The notes under the pieces: model-generated | Told to the model about the DNA's origin: nothing | Databases searched by the model: none | The model's input: only the letters and a program-made list of their open reading frames with translations | Shown here: piece after piece, positions 46,972 to 57,716 of the stretch | Layout: every line of letters starts with the position of its first letter | Position numbering within the stretch: position 1 is the first letter of the stretch | NCBI GenBank assembly: GCA_004001285.1 | Contig: AP018697.1 | Location: 1,984,001-2,048,000, forward strand | Direction: 5' to 3' | DNA length: 64,000 bases | Source: Arthrobacter sp. MN05-02 | Lineage (GTDB): Bacteria > Actinomycetota > Actinomycetes > Actinomycetales > Micrococcaceae | Program-made: the position numbers and the translations under genes

Positions 46972-49900
46972 GTCAGGACCTGCTCGACCTCGGCCGCGAG
47001 GCGCTGGCTGATGACGGTGGACACCCCGTCGCCGCGCATCGTGACCCCGTAGAGGGCGTCGGCCACCTCCATCGTCCGTTTCTGGTGCGTGATGATGATC
47101 AGCTGGCTCGACTCCCGGAGCTCCCGGAAGATCGTGATCAGGCGGCCGAGGTTGGTGTCGTCGAGGGCGGCCTCCACCTCGTCCATGACGTAGAACGGCG
47201 ACGGGCGCGCCTTGAAGATCGCGACGAGGAGCGCCACGGCTGTCAGCGACCGCTCGCCGCCGGACAGCAGCGACAGCCTCTTGATCTTCTTGCCCGCGGG
47301 CCGGGCCTCGACCTCGATGCCGGTGGTGAGCATGTCGGAGGGGTCCGTAAGCACGAGCCTGCCCTCCCCGCCCGGGAACAGCGTCGCGAACACCCGTTCG
47401 AACTGCTCCGCGGTGTCGCGGTAGGCGGCCGTGAACACCTGCTCCACCCGCTCGTCGACCTCCCGGATGATGTCCAGGAGGTCCTTGCGGGTCGCCTTGA
47501 GATCTGCCAGCTGGGTACTGAGGAACTGGTGGCGTTCCTCGAGCGCCGCGAATTCCTCGAGGGCCAGCGGATTGACCTTGCCGAGCGCCGCGAGGTCGCG
47601 TTCGGCCCGCTTCAGCCGCTTCTCCTGCTGCTCGCGGACGAACGGGACGCCCTGCGGCACCGGATTGCCGTCGTCGTCGACGGGTGCCCGCAGTGCGGCC
47701 CACTTGTCCCCGCCGGCGGAGTCCTCCGGCACCGGCAGGTGCGGACCGAACTCCTCGACGAGGTGGTCCGGCGTCAGGCCCAGCTCCTCGATGGACCGGT
47801 TCTCGATCGCTTCGATGTGCAGCCGCTGCTGCGTGCGCGCGAGCTCGTCGCGGTGCACGGAGTCGGTCAGGCGGGCGAGCTCGACGCCGAGGTCGGCGTT
47901 GGTCGTGCGGACCTCCTGCAACTCCGCGTCCTGCTGCGCACGCAGGCGCTCCGCGGCGTCCCGCTGCTCCACGGCGACCGCGACCGATGCCGCGGCGAGC
48001 CGTTCGGCGTGCCGGGCGGCCCGCGCGACGGCGGCGGCCTTCAGCGCCTGGGCCCGCCGGATCCTCGCCTTCTCCGCGGCCTGCTCCCGCGCACGGCGCT
48101 CGGACTGCGCCGCGCGCTCCAGGGACGCCGCCCGGTTGGCGAGCGCGGACAGCTGCTCCTCCCGGCTGCGCAGGGCGAGGCGGGCCTCCAGTTCGGCCTG
48201 CCGCGCGTCGACCGCGGCACGGTGCAGGGCGTCGCGCTGCCCGGTGGACGGTTCGGCCTCGACGGGCTGCTCCTGCAGCTCCCGGAGCCGCCGCGCAGCC
48301 TCCTCGAGTCGTGTCTCCTCCTGGGCGAGGTTCGCCTCGGCGGCGTGCATCAGGGCCGTCAGCCGTTCGGCCTCCCCCGGAGGCCGACCGCAGGCCCGCG
48401 TTCAGCCGGCCGAGCCTTTCCGCGACGGCGGCCATGCGCGCGTCGGATTCGTGGAGGCGCTCGAGCGCGGCGTCCACGCGCTGCTGCGCGGCGTCCCGTT
48501 CGGTCCTCGCCCCCGACAGCCGGAAGCGCAGGCGTTCGGTCGCGGCGACCGCCTGCGCGAGCCGTTCCTCCGTCTCCTCGGTGGCGGCGCGGAGTTCGAG
48601 GTAGCCTGCCGCACCGGGGGTGCCGCCCGTTGCGGAGTGCCGGGACAGGATGTCCCCGTCGCGCGTGACGGCGGCCGGGGTGCTCCCGTCCTCGATCACG
48701 CCGCGGGCGTGGGCGAGGTCCGCGACCACGACGACGCCGTCCAGCAGGCTGTCGAGCGCGGACCGGAGCGCGGGCGGAACGGTCATGACGGACAGCACGG
48801 GGACGGCATCGTCGGGATTTTGGAGCGCCGGTCCGGGCCGCGGCTTCGGCTGCGGCCCGCCCGCCACGGCGCCGGTGGCGACGACGAGCGAGACCTGGCC
48901 GGCGTCCTCGGTCTTCAGGAGCTGCAGTGCGTCGACGGCAGCGGCGATGCCCTCCACCGTCACGGCGTCGGCCAGCGCACCGAGAGCCGCAGCCACGGCC
49001 TTCTCGAAGCCCGGAGTGACCTGCAGCAGCTGGGCGAGGGGTGTGGACACGCCGTCGAGCCCGGCGGCCAGGAGGGCACCGGACCCGTCACGCTGCTGCA
49101 GGCCCCTCGCGCTGCGCCTCGAGCCGCGCGGACAGTGCACCGCGTTCCCGCTCCGCGGAGCGTTCCTCCTCGACGAGGATCCGCAGCCCGTCGGTGATCG
49201 ACGCGAGGACGGCCGATGCCTCCTCGTACTCGGCATCGAGGCCTTCCTCGCCCTCCTCGTGCCCGGCGACCTGGCTCTCGAGCGCCGTGAAGTCACGCTC
49301 GGCGGTGCTCCGACGTTCCTCGGCAGCAGCGATGGATGCGCGGAGGCGGCCGAGTTCGGCGACGGCTGCCTCCACGCGGGAGCGTGCGGCTCCCACCGTG
49401 CCCGCGAGCCGCGCATCGCCCTCCCGCCGGTCGGCTGCGGCGCGGAGCAGCCGGGCGAGCCTGGCATCCTCGGCCGATGCGGCGTCCTCGGCGGCGCGGC
49501 GGGCAGTGAGGGTCTCGTCGAGCACGCGTCCCAGCGACGCCACCTCGTCCTGCAGCGCGGCCACCTCCGTCCGGACCCGCCCGGCCTGCCGGTCGAGGGA
49601 GTCGGGGTCGCGCCCCGAATCGGGTTCCGTGCCCCCCTGGCCGAGCAGGTGTCCCCGGTCCTCCGCGCGGGCGGCGAGGGCAGAGAGCTTCTCGCGCGCA
49701 CTCGACAGCGCATACCAGGTGTCCCGCGCCCTGTTCAGGGCCGGGACGGACGCCGCCGCGGCCCGCTCGAGGTCCGCCTGGCGTTCCTGCCCGGCGCCGA
49801 GGGTCCGCTCGACCTCCTCACGGCGCGCCTGGAGGGCCGCCTCCGCGGCGACGTCGCGCTCGAAACCGGACCGGAGGGTGACCAGCTCGTCCGCAAGCAG

Positions 49901-50584
49901 CCGGGATCGCGCGTCGCGGACGGCGAACTGCACCTGCTGCGCCCGGCGGGCGACCTCGGCCTGCTTCCCCAGCGGGGTCAGTTGCCGCCGCAGTTCGGCC
50001 GTGAGGTCGGACAGCCGCGCGAGATTGGCCTGCATCGCGTCCAGCTTCCGGACGGTCTTCTCCCGGCGGCGGCGGTGCTTCAGGATGCCCGCGGCCTCCT
50101 CGATGAAGCCCCTGCGGTCCTCGGGTGTCGCGTGCAGCACCTTGTCGAGCTGGCCCTGGCCCACGATCACGTGCATCTCGCGCCCGAGCCCGGAGTCCGA
50201 GAGCAGTTCCTGGATGTCGAGCAGGCGGCAGTTCTTGCCGTTGATGGCGTACTCGGAACCACCCGCGCGGAACAGGGTGCGGGAGATGGTCACTTCGGAG
50301 TACTCGATCGGCAGGGCGCCGTCCGCGTTGTCGATGGTGAGGGAGACGTGGGCCCGTCCCAGCGGGGCACGGCCGGACGTCCCGGCGAAGATGACGTCCT
50401 CCATCTTGCCGCCGCGCAGGGTCTTGGCGCCCTGCTCCCCCATCACCCACGCGAGGGCGTCGACCACGTTGGACTTGCCCGAGCCGTTCGGGCCGACGAC
50501 GGCGGTCACGCCGGGCTCGAAGTCGAAGGTGGTCGCCGAGGCGAAAGACTTGAACCCCCGCACGGTTAGACTCTTCAGATGCAC
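46968..50584 (-). CDS. smc: Chromosome segregation protein SMC, frame broken by two indels
   Basis: Chromosome condensation ATPase: head, coiled coil, hinge, coiled coil, head. The N-terminal part (50584 to about 49107) carries Walker A GPNGSGKSNVVDAL. The hinge (49100 to 48380; LLQVTPGFEKAVAAALG) is in a second frame. The C-terminal arm and head (LSLLSGGERSLTAVALL, then YVMDEVEAALDD) is in a third. One extra C in CCCC at 49103-49106 and one in CCCCC at 48374-48378 (plus strand) restore a single frame of about 1204 residues, the normal SMC length. Both errors are homopolymer insertions. Confidence 0.92.
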
Positions 50585-50824
50585 AGTGTCAGGATCTCCA
50601 GGTGGAATGGGACCTCCCCAATCTACTGGAACGCACCGACTGTGCGGAGCATCGGGCAGGCAACACCACGGACCCGCACGATTTCGACGTGACCGCCCGA
50701 TGCAATAAGAAGTAGGCTTACAAAAGTTTCAGCAGTATCCAGTATTCAGAGGCGTCCGGGCCGATCCACTCGTGGGTCCCTCACGGCCAACCACCGGCGC
50801 TGACCAGTTGACGAGGCAGGAAAT

Positions 50825-51850
50825 TTGACCGGTAACGCGACGTTTCGACATGAAAACACGGCCTTGCTCGCCGTCACGAGTGTGGAGGCGCCGGTAGTCG
50901 TCAGTTCCGCCGAGTTCGACGAACGACTGGCCCCCAGCCTGAAGAGGCTCCGCCTCTCCAAGAGGCTCCTCGAACGCGTGGCCGGGGTGACGGAACGGCG
51001 CTGGTGGTCTCCCGGGTCCGATTTCGACGACGCCGCGATCGAGGCAGGGGCCAAGGCCATGGCCGAGGCCGGCATCGAACCGGGCGACGTCGGGCTGCTC
51101 ATCAACACGTCGGTGACCCGTCGCAACCTCGAACCCTCGGTCGCCGTGAAGATCCACCACTCCCTCGGGCTGCCCTCGTCCGCGATGAACTTCGACCTGG
51201 CGAACGCGTGCCTCGGTTTCGTCAACGGGATGACCCTCGCCGCGAACATGATCGACTCCGGGCAGATCAAGTACGCTCTGATCGTCGCCGGCGAGGACGC
51301 GCAGCGGACCCAGGAGGCCACCTTCAAGCGCCTCAACCGCGAGGATTCGACGCGCGAGGACTTCCTCAGCGAGTTCGCGACCCTGACGCTCGGCTCCGGC
51401 GCTGCCGCCGCGGTGATCGGCCCGGCCGACGCCCATCCCGGCTCCCACCGCATCCTCGGCGGTGTCTCCCGTGCGGGGACGCAGCACCACGAGCTGTGCG
51501 TCGGCGGGATCGACGGGATGTACACCGACACGAAGGGACTGCTCGACGGCGGCCTGGAGCTCGTCGTCACGGCGTGGCACGAGGCGCAGGCGGACGGCTG
51601 GAAGTGGGACGCGATGGACCGCTACGTCACCCACCAGGTCTCCAACTCCTACACCAACGCCATCATCAAGGCCGTGGACCTGGAGCGCGAGCGCGTCCCG
51701 ATCACCTTCCCCCACTGGGGCAACGTGGGGCCGGCCTCCCTGCCGATGACCCTCGCCCAGGAGTCGCAGTCCCTGACCCCTGGAGACCGGGTGCTGTGCC
51801 TGGGCGTCGGCTCGGGCCTGAACACCTCCATGATGGAGATTGCGTGGTAG
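50825..51850 (+). CDS. oleA: OleA, 3-oxoacyl synthase III-like head-to-head condensing enzyme
   Basis: Thiolase-fold enzyme that joins two fatty acyl-CoAs head to head to a 2-alkyl-3-ketoacid, first step to long-chain olefins. The 341-residue protein has the nucleophile Cys in NFDLANACLGFVNG, His in YVTHQVSNSYTN and Asn in HWGNVGPASLP. The long N-terminal segment and RRWWSPGSDFDDAAI differ from FabH. The TTG start has AGGA 4 bases upstream. oleBC overlaps its end, so the pathway is coupled. Fatty acyl supply would come from the fab genes at 21-24.7 kb. Confidence 0.9.
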   Translation: MTGNATFRHENTALLAVTSVEAPVVVSSAEFDERLAPSLKRLRLSKRLLERVAGVTERRWWSPGSDFDDAAIEAGAKAMAEAGIEPGDVGLLINTSVTRRNLEPSVAVKIHHSLGLPSSAMNFDLANACLGFVNGMTLAANMIDSGQIKYALIVAGEDAQRTQEATFKRLNREDSTREDFLSEFATLTLGSGAAAAVIGPADAHPGSHRILGGVSRAGTQHHELCVGGIDGMYTDTKGLLDGGLELVVTAWHEAQADGWKWDAMDRYVTHQVSNSYTNAIIKAVDLERERVPITFPHWGNVGPASLPMTLAQESQSLTPGDRVLCLGVGSGLNTSMMEIAW

Positions 51851-54476
51851 AACTCCCCGGCGTCGACCCCTCGTGGTCGGCGTACATCGACGTGCCCTCG
51901 ACCAGCGGGGCCGACGCCCCGGGAACCAGCCACCGCTGGCACTACCTCGACAACGGGCTCGGCCCAGGTGCCGACGGCGAGGTTCCGGGGACCCTCCTCT
52001 GCGTCCACGGCAATCCCACCTGGTCCTACCTGTGGCGGGGCTACCTCGCTGCCGGTCGCACCGCCGGCTGGCGCGTGATTGCCGTGGACCAGCTCGACAT
52101 GGGCTACTCGGGAGCGGACGGGAGTCTTCCGCCGCCTCGAGCACCGCATCACGGACCTCGAGGACTTCGTCGCCGCGGTGGGGCTGTCGGGGCCCGTGGT
52201 CACGGTGGGCCACGACTGGGGCGGCGTCGTCAGCCTCGGCTACGCGAACCGCAACCGGGACGACCTCGCTGCCGTCATCCTGACCAACACGGCCATCCAC
52301 CAGGATCCCGCCCGGCCCATCCCGGCACCGCTGCGACTCGCCCTGGCACCCGGTGTGCACGGCCTGGGCACGAGGACCAGCACGGCGTTCGTCGACGTGA
52401 CCCTCTCCCTCGCCCGACCCTCCCTGGACCGGGCCGTACGCCGCGCGTTCCGCGACCCGTACCGCACGCCGGCAGCCCGCGAGGGCATCGCCAATTTTGT
52501 CTCCGACATCCCCGCCGATCCGTCCCACCCGAGCTTCGCCGCCCTCACCGAGATCGCGGAGGGCATCCGCAGCCTGGCCGTCCCCGTGCTGATGATGTGG
52601 GGCCCGCACGACCCGATCTTCTCGGACCCCTACCTCGAGGACCTCGCCCGCCGCCTCCCCCGGCGCGGACATCCACCGCTTCGAGCAGGCCGGCCACCTG
52701 GTGCAGGAGGACGCCGACACGGCGTCGACCGCCATGGAGTGGCTCGGCGTCCGGTCCGTGGGCCTGCCCCGACCCGACCGATCCGGCGACCGCGCCCCGG
52801 AAGACCGTCCGTACAGGCCCCTCGGCGGGCGGATCACCGAGCTCGCCGCCGGTCCCGGGGCAGGGACGACGGCGGTCGCGGAGATGGCGCCCTCGGGCAG
52901 GCCGCGAACGCTGACCTGGCGCGAGCTGTCCGACGACGTCGGCGCCGTGGCCGCCGGCCTCACGGCGCTCGGCTACGGCGCGGGCAGCAGGGTCAGCCTG
53001 CTCGTCCCGCCCGGAGTGGACCTCACCGTCCTGATCTACGCCTGCCTGCAGATCGGCGCCGTGATCGTCGTCGCCGATGCCGGCCTCGGCGCGCGCGGCC
53101 TGAACCGTGCCGTCAAGGGGTCCGCGCCCGACGTCGTGATCGGCATCGAACGGGCCCTCCTCGCGGCGCGAGCGTTCGGCTGGCCGGGCCGGCGGATCAG
53201 CGCCGCTCCCCTGCCTGCCGCCAGGAGGAAGGCACTGCGCGTCGAGGCTTCCCTGAACGACCTCCGTGCCGCGCGGCCGATTGCCGGAGCACCGCACACC
53301 GCGCCGGCGCCGGACACCGACGCCGCCATCCTCTTCACCTCCGGGTCCACCGGTCCGGCCAAGGGCGTGGTGTACACGCACCGCCGCCTCTCGGCGATGC
53401 GCGACGCCGTGGAATCCACCCTGGGGCTGGGACCGGGTGCGGCGCTCGTCGCGGGATTCGCCCCCTTCGCCCTGCTCGGCCCGGCCCTCGGCGCGACGTC
53501 GGTGACCCCGGACATGGACGTCACCGCCCCGCGGACCCTGACGGCGCAGGCACTGGCCGATGCGGCCGCCGCGATCGACGCCACCGTCGTCTTCGCGTCG
53601 CCGGCGGCGCTGCGCAACGTCCTGGCGACGTCGGCCGACCTTCCTGCGGCCGGCCGGTCGGCGCTGGAGCGGATCACCCTGATGCTCTCCGCCGGGGCTC
53701 CGATCCCGGTCCCGCTGCTCGAGGAGGTCCAGGCGCTCGTCCCGTCCGCGGTACTCCACACGCCCTACGGCATGACCGAATCCCTCCTCGTCGCCGATAT
53801 CGACCTCGACGGCATCCGGGCCGCCGCCACAGCGGCCGGGGCGGGACTCGACGGCGCCGGCAACGGGGTGTGCGTGGGTCTTCCGGTGCACGGCGCACGC
53901 GTCGCGGTCAGCCCGCTCGACGGCACGGGCGAGGCGACCGGCGAACCCACCGGGGCTCCAGGAGTGACGGGCGAGATCCTCGTCGACGCTCCGCACGTCA
54001 AGGATCGCTACTTCCGCCTCTGGCGCACCCAAGAGGATTCGGCGCGGACGCGCCCCTGGCACCGCACCGGCGATGTCGGCCATTTCGACGCCGACGGCCG
54101 CCTCTGGGTCGAAGGACGGCTCGGTCACGTCATCACCGCACCGGAAGGGGTGGTGACCCCGGTGGGACTCGAGCAGTCGCTGGACGCGCTCGACGGCGTC
54201 CGCCTCGCAGCTGTCGTCGGCGTCGGCCCCTCCGGCGCCCAGGCTGTGGTGGCGGTCGTCGAGACGACGACGCCGGGTCGTCGCCCCCAGCTGGCGGAGG
54301 CGTCACTGGCCGCTGCTGCCCGTGATGCGGCCGGCGGGCGCGGTGTGGACCTCGCGGCGGTCATCTCGGTCCCCGCGCTGCCGGTGGACATCCGGCACAA
54401 CGCCAAGATCGACCGCGCACGGGTCGCGGCCTGGAGCGGACGGTTCCTCGCCGGCGGGCGGGCCGGCTCCCTGTGA
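51844..54476 (+). CDS. oleBC: OleBC fusion: beta-lactone decarboxylase plus beta-lactone synthetase, frame broken by two indels
   Basis: N-terminal OleB domain (alpha/beta hydrolase of haloalkane-dehalogenase type; HGNPTWSYLW, nucleophile Asp in GHDWGG, MWGPHDP, catalytic His in QAGHLVQED). It is followed without a stop by OleC (adenylate-forming; LFTSGSTGPAKG, HTPYGMTES, HRTGDVGHFD). OleC closes the beta-lactone and OleB removes CO2 to give the alkene. The same fusion is known in Micrococcus. One extra G (52110-52112) and one extra C (52657-52661) put OleB in three frames; corrected length is 876 residues. The GTG overlaps oleA by 7 bases and has GGAG 5 bases upstream. Confidence 0.88.
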
Positions 54477-55447
54477 CCGTCCTCGTGACGGGCGCCAGCG
54501 GCATGCTCGGCCGCGCGGTCGCCGGACAGCTCGTCGCCGACGGCCACGACGTCCGGTGCTTCCAGCGCCGCCCGTCGGGCGTCGTGGGTGGGGGCCGCCG
54601 ACGTCCTGGGCTCGATCGAGGACGACGCGGCGGTGACCGACGCGGTCCGGGGTTGCGACGCCGTGATCCACCTCGCGGCGAAGGTCTCCTTCACGGGCCG
54701 CGCCGCAGACTTCGACAGCATCAACATCGACGGGACGCGGCGCCTGCTCGACGCCGCCCTGCGGGCCGGCATCCCAGACGTCGTCCACGTCTCCTCGCCC
54801 TCGGTGGCGCACGACGGCACGTCCCTGGTCGGTGCGTCCGCCGGTCCGGCGGACCCGGACACCGCGCGCGGCGACTACGCGCGGACCAAGGCCGCTGCGG
54901 AGGTGCTGGCGCTGGGACGCTCCACGGCGTCGTTCCGCGTCGCGGCGGTGCGGCCGCACATCGTCTGGGGACCCGGCGACACGCAGCTCGTCGAGCGCGT
55001 CGTCGACCGGGCCCGGCGGGGACGGTTGCCGCTGCTCGATGGTGGCACCGCACTGATCGACACCACCTACGTGGACAATGCGGCGTCGGCCATCGTCGCC
55101 TGCCTCGACCGTATCGGCGAGGCGCAGGGGGCCAGGCATTCGTCGTGACCAACGGCGAGCCGCGGCCCATCGCGGAGCTGCTCGGCGGGATCTGCCGCGC
55201 TGCCGGCGTCCGCCCACCGGCATGGTCGGTGCCCGGGCCGGTTGCACGGGCGGCGGGGACGGTCATCGAACGCGCCTGGCTCGCGCTCGGCCGCGCCGAG
55301 GAGCCACCCATGACCCGCTTCCTGGCCGAACAGCTGTCCACGGCACACTGGTTCGACCAGCGGCGGACGCGGGCCGTGCTCGACTGGACGCCGGCGGTCA
55401 GCATCGACCAGGGGTTCCAGCGCCTCGCGGCACACTACGGCGGCTGA
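54473..55447 (+). CDS. oleD: OleD, NADPH-dependent 2-alkyl-3-ketoacid reductase, frame broken by two indels
   Basis: Extended short-chain dehydrogenase that reduces the OleA product to a 2-alkyl-3-hydroxyacid. Features: VLVTGASGMLGRAV, HLAAKVSFTG, the YxxxK pair in DYARTKAAAEVL, and a C-terminal lid (PRPIAELLGGICRAAG). The middle (about 54595 to 55126) is in a different frame from both ends. One extra G in a run of five (54590-54594) and one missing G in a run of five (55127-55131) restore 324 residues. GTG 54473 overlaps the oleBC stop (GTGA). Confidence 0.87.
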   Translation: MTVLVTGASGMLGRAVAGQLVADGHDVRCFQRRPSGVVGGGRRRPGLDRGRRGGDRRGPGLRRRDPPRGEGLLHGPRRRLRQHQHRRDAAPARRRPAGRHPRRRPRLLALGGARRHVPGRCVRRSGGPGHRARRLRADQGRCGGAGAGTLHGVVPRRGGAAAHRLGTRRHAARRARRRPGPAGTVAAARWWHRTDRHHLRGQCGVGHRRLPRPYRRGAGGQAFVVTNGEPRPIAELLGGICRAAGVRPPAWSVPGPVARAAGTVIERAWLALGRAEEPPMTRFLAEQLSTAHWFDQRRTRAVLDWTPAVSIDQGFQRLAAHYGG

Positions 55448-55492
55448 CACCGCCGGCCCGGCAGGCAACACGCCGCCACCGCCTTTCCCCTG

Positions 55493-55539
55493 GGTACGCA
55501 GAAGGGCGGGATGCCCGGCATCCCGCCCTTCTGCGTACC
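55493..55539. terminator. Bidirectional terminator between oleD and the wall-hydrolase gene
   Basis: A near-perfect 47-bp palindrome; 23-base arms (55493-55515 and 55517-55539) around a single C. It stands between convergent genes and could end both. Confidence 0.8.
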
Positions 55540-55576
55540 TGTACCTGGAACGACCGGCTGACGCCGGCCGCGATTC

Positions 55577-56435
55577 CTAGCGGGTGTAGTACCCGTCCAC
55601 CGACATGGCGTTGACCGAGTGCACCAGGGTGCCCTGCGAGGGGTTCAGGGCGCTGACCATCTGGCCGTTGCCGAGGTAGATACCGACGTGGCTTCCACCG
55701 TTCTGGCTCACCAGGTCACCCGGCTGGGGGTTGCTGGTGGGGGTGAGAGCAGCGAACTGCGACCAGGTGGTGCGCGGCAGGCTGATGCCGTTCTGCGCGT
55801 AGACCCACTGCACGAAGCCCGAGCAGTCCCAGCCGCCGAACGAGGTTCCGCCGAACACGTAGCCCGAGCCGACGCCCTGCATGGCCGTGCCGACGATGCC
55901 GCCGCCGGAGTAGCTGATCGAGGCGGACTGCGTGCTGAGTCCGGTCGTGTTCCTGCGGCAACCGCGGGTGCTGCTACGGGAGCTGCGACCGGCGCGGGGC
56001 GGCGATCGCTGCGGGGGCCGCGACGATCGTTGCGGACTGCGCGGAGTACTGCTGGGGTGCGGCAGTGCCGGTGAGCGCGATGGCCTGGCCCGGGTAGATG
56101 ACCGAGCTGTAGTTCAGTCCGTTGGCCGTGAACAGCGTGTCGAGGCTGACGCCGTGCGTGGCAGCGATGCTGCCCAGCGTGTCGCCGGCCTGGACGGTGT
56201 AGGTGCCCGCCGCGACGGTGGACGCCGCGACCTGCTCCGGTGCGGACTGCAGGGTGATCTCGCCTGCGGCACTCGCGGGGAGCGCTGCGCCGAACATGAT
56301 CCCGGATGCTGCGACGACGACGGCGGCGGGCTTGCCGGCCACCGAGGCGCTCGCGGAGATTGCACGGGAGGCGGTGAGAAGGGGGTTGGTGCGCGTGGGG
56401 ACGGCCCGGTGGCGCGCTGAAGTGCTCTTGGACAT
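55577..56435 (-). CDS. Secreted LysM and NlpC/P60 peptidoglycan hydrolase, frame broken by two indels
   Basis: A cell-wall endopeptidase. From ATG 56435: basic n-region, signal peptide (PAAVVVAASGIMFGAALPASA), then a LysM domain (YTVQAGDTLGSIAATHG), an Ala/Pro/Val linker and an NlpC/P60 domain (DCSGFVQWVY with catalytic Cys, GGSHVGIYLG with His). LysM ends in one frame, the linker lies in a second and the catalytic domain in a third. Indels near 55991-56000 (one G lost, or two gained) and 55947-55951 (AC gained) repair it. AAAGG lies 7 bases before the ATG. A c-di-AMP riboswitch precedes it. Confidence 0.85.
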
Positions 56436-56452
56436 GATCATGCCTTTCCCAA

Positions 56453-56636
56453 TGCCTGCGAAGTTAGCTGTCGGGTTCGGATGGGACATCCGGACGTGCG
56501 GTTCTCGTTCCAGCGAACCAGCGCTGGTCGACGCGCGTCTTTACCCCTAGGACTCAGGACTGAGTCCGCTATCGGTTCCCCGGCCCCTGTCGAATGTGTA
56601 GTGCGAACGGTCCGTCCTCATCGACAGGGTTAGGCA
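56453..56636 (-). promoter_or_regulatory. c-di-AMP riboswitch (ydaO/yuaA type)
   Basis: On the minus strand the 5' TGCCT pairs with AGGCA at the 3' end (P1). Between are GGGGAACC, CCTAGGGGTAAAGAC and the highly conserved 3' block CCGAACCCGACAGCTAACTTC-GCAGGC, close to the ydaO consensus (GAACCCGUCAGCUAACCUCG). It ends 17 bases before the start codon of a LysM-NlpC/P60 gene, a known type of target in actinobacteria. High c-di-AMP usually turns expression off. Confidence 0.85.
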
Positions 56637-56753
56637 GAGTGAGGAGGGGCGCCCCTCCGTTGTGGAGCGGGCGCGGGCTCAACGGTACCCGTTGATCCTC
56701 CCGTTGTCACGTTTGGGTTACGGCGACGACGGTGCCATAATCTCCTGCGCCGG

Positions 56754-57716
56754 CTAGGTCCGCGCGTTCCGCGGCCTCGGCTGGCAGTACGGGCAGAGCG
56801 ACGAGGACCTGTTCATGAACGCTTCACGCCGGATGAGGGTCGGCCGCCCTTCGGCTGCGCAACGACGGCAGGGTTGCCCAGCGCGGCCGTAGGCTTCGAG
56901 ATCGCGCGCGAAGTAGCCCGACGCGCCGTTGACGTTGACGTACAGCGCGTCGAAACTCGTGCCGCCGGCGTCCAGGGCCCGGGTCATGACCGAGGTGACA
57001 GCCTCGACGATGCGCAGGGTGTCGGGACGGCGCAGGGTGTCCGTGGGGCGCGCGTAGTGCAGCTTCGCCGCCCACAGTGCCTCGTCGGCGTAGATGTTCC
57101 CGATCCCCGAGATGAGGCCCTGGTCGAGGAGGGCGCGCTTGAGGCCCGTGCGCCGCTCGCGGAGCCGCCGATGGAAGGATTCGACGGAGAAGGCGGGGTC
57201 GAGGGGGTCACGCGCGATGTGCGCGGCCTGGTGCGGGATGAGGGGCAGGTCCGTGTCCCCGAGCCCGCCCGGCGCGCCGTCGGCCGTGGGTTCGAGATCG
57301 GTGACGAACATGCCGCCGAAGATCCGCTGGTCGACGAAGCGGAGGTCGGCGGGGAGCGGGGCCCCGTCGCCGTCGACGGCGGCGGAGAGCCGGAGGCGTA
57401 CCTTCAGGTGTTTCTCCCGGGGTGCTTCCGGCTCCTCGATGAGCAGCTGGCCGCTCATCCCGAGGTGGGCCATCAGCGCGACGTGCGGAACGTCACGGGG
57501 TGCGTCCGGGCCCTGGAGGGTCATCCAGAGGAACTTCCCGCGGCGCACCACGTCCGCGACGCGGGCTCCCGTGACGTTGCCCCGGAAGTCCTCGACGCCT
57601 TCGACGTGACGTCGGAGCGACCGCGGGTCCACCACCTCGACCCCCTCGACGGTGCGGCCCGTGACCCAGCGCGCGAGACCGCGCCGCACCACCTCGACCT
57701 CGGGCAGTTCAGGCAC
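56754..57716 (-). CDS. mutM: Formamidopyrimidine-DNA glycosylase
   Basis: Excises 8-oxoguanine and formamidopyrimidines and cuts the strand. The 320-residue protein starts [14 protein letters not shown], where Pro2 is the nucleophile after Met removal and Glu3 assists. It has a conserved helix-two-turn-helix ([15 protein letters not shown]). The C-terminal zinc finger is [16 protein letters not shown] then LCPYCQ, with four Cys. A 15-residue insert ([15 protein letters not shown]) follows strand FGGMFV. ATG directly follows the rnc stop. Confidence 0.94.
   Translation of the reverse strand: MPELPEVEVVRRGLARWVTGRTVEGVEVVDPRSLRRHVEGVEDFRGNVTGARVADVVRRGKFLWMTLQGPDAPRDVPHVALMAHLGMSGQLLIEEPEAPREKHLKVRLRLSAAVDGDGAPLPADLRFVDQRIFGGMFVTDLEPTADGAPGGLGDTDLPLIPHQAAHIARDPLDPAFSVESFHRRLRERRTGLKRALLDQGLISGIGNIYADEALWAAKLHYARPTDTLRRPDTLRIVEAVTSVMTRALDAGGTSFDALYVNVNGASGYFARDLEAYGRAGQPCRRCAAEGRPTLIRREAFMNRSSSLCPYCQPRPRNART

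Noticed and set aside
45262..49713. A 1483-codon open frame running through ftsY, the MFS gene and smc on the minus strand
   Set aside because: Only the part from about 48380 to 49100 is real, as the SMC hinge; the rest is low-complexity Arg/Gly/Pro sequence antisense to the MFS gene or out of frame with smc and ftsY.
50729..52963. A long minus-strand frame opposite oleA and oleB
   Set aside because: No motifs; shadow of the GC3 bias in the ole genes, which carry catalytic residues on the plus strand.
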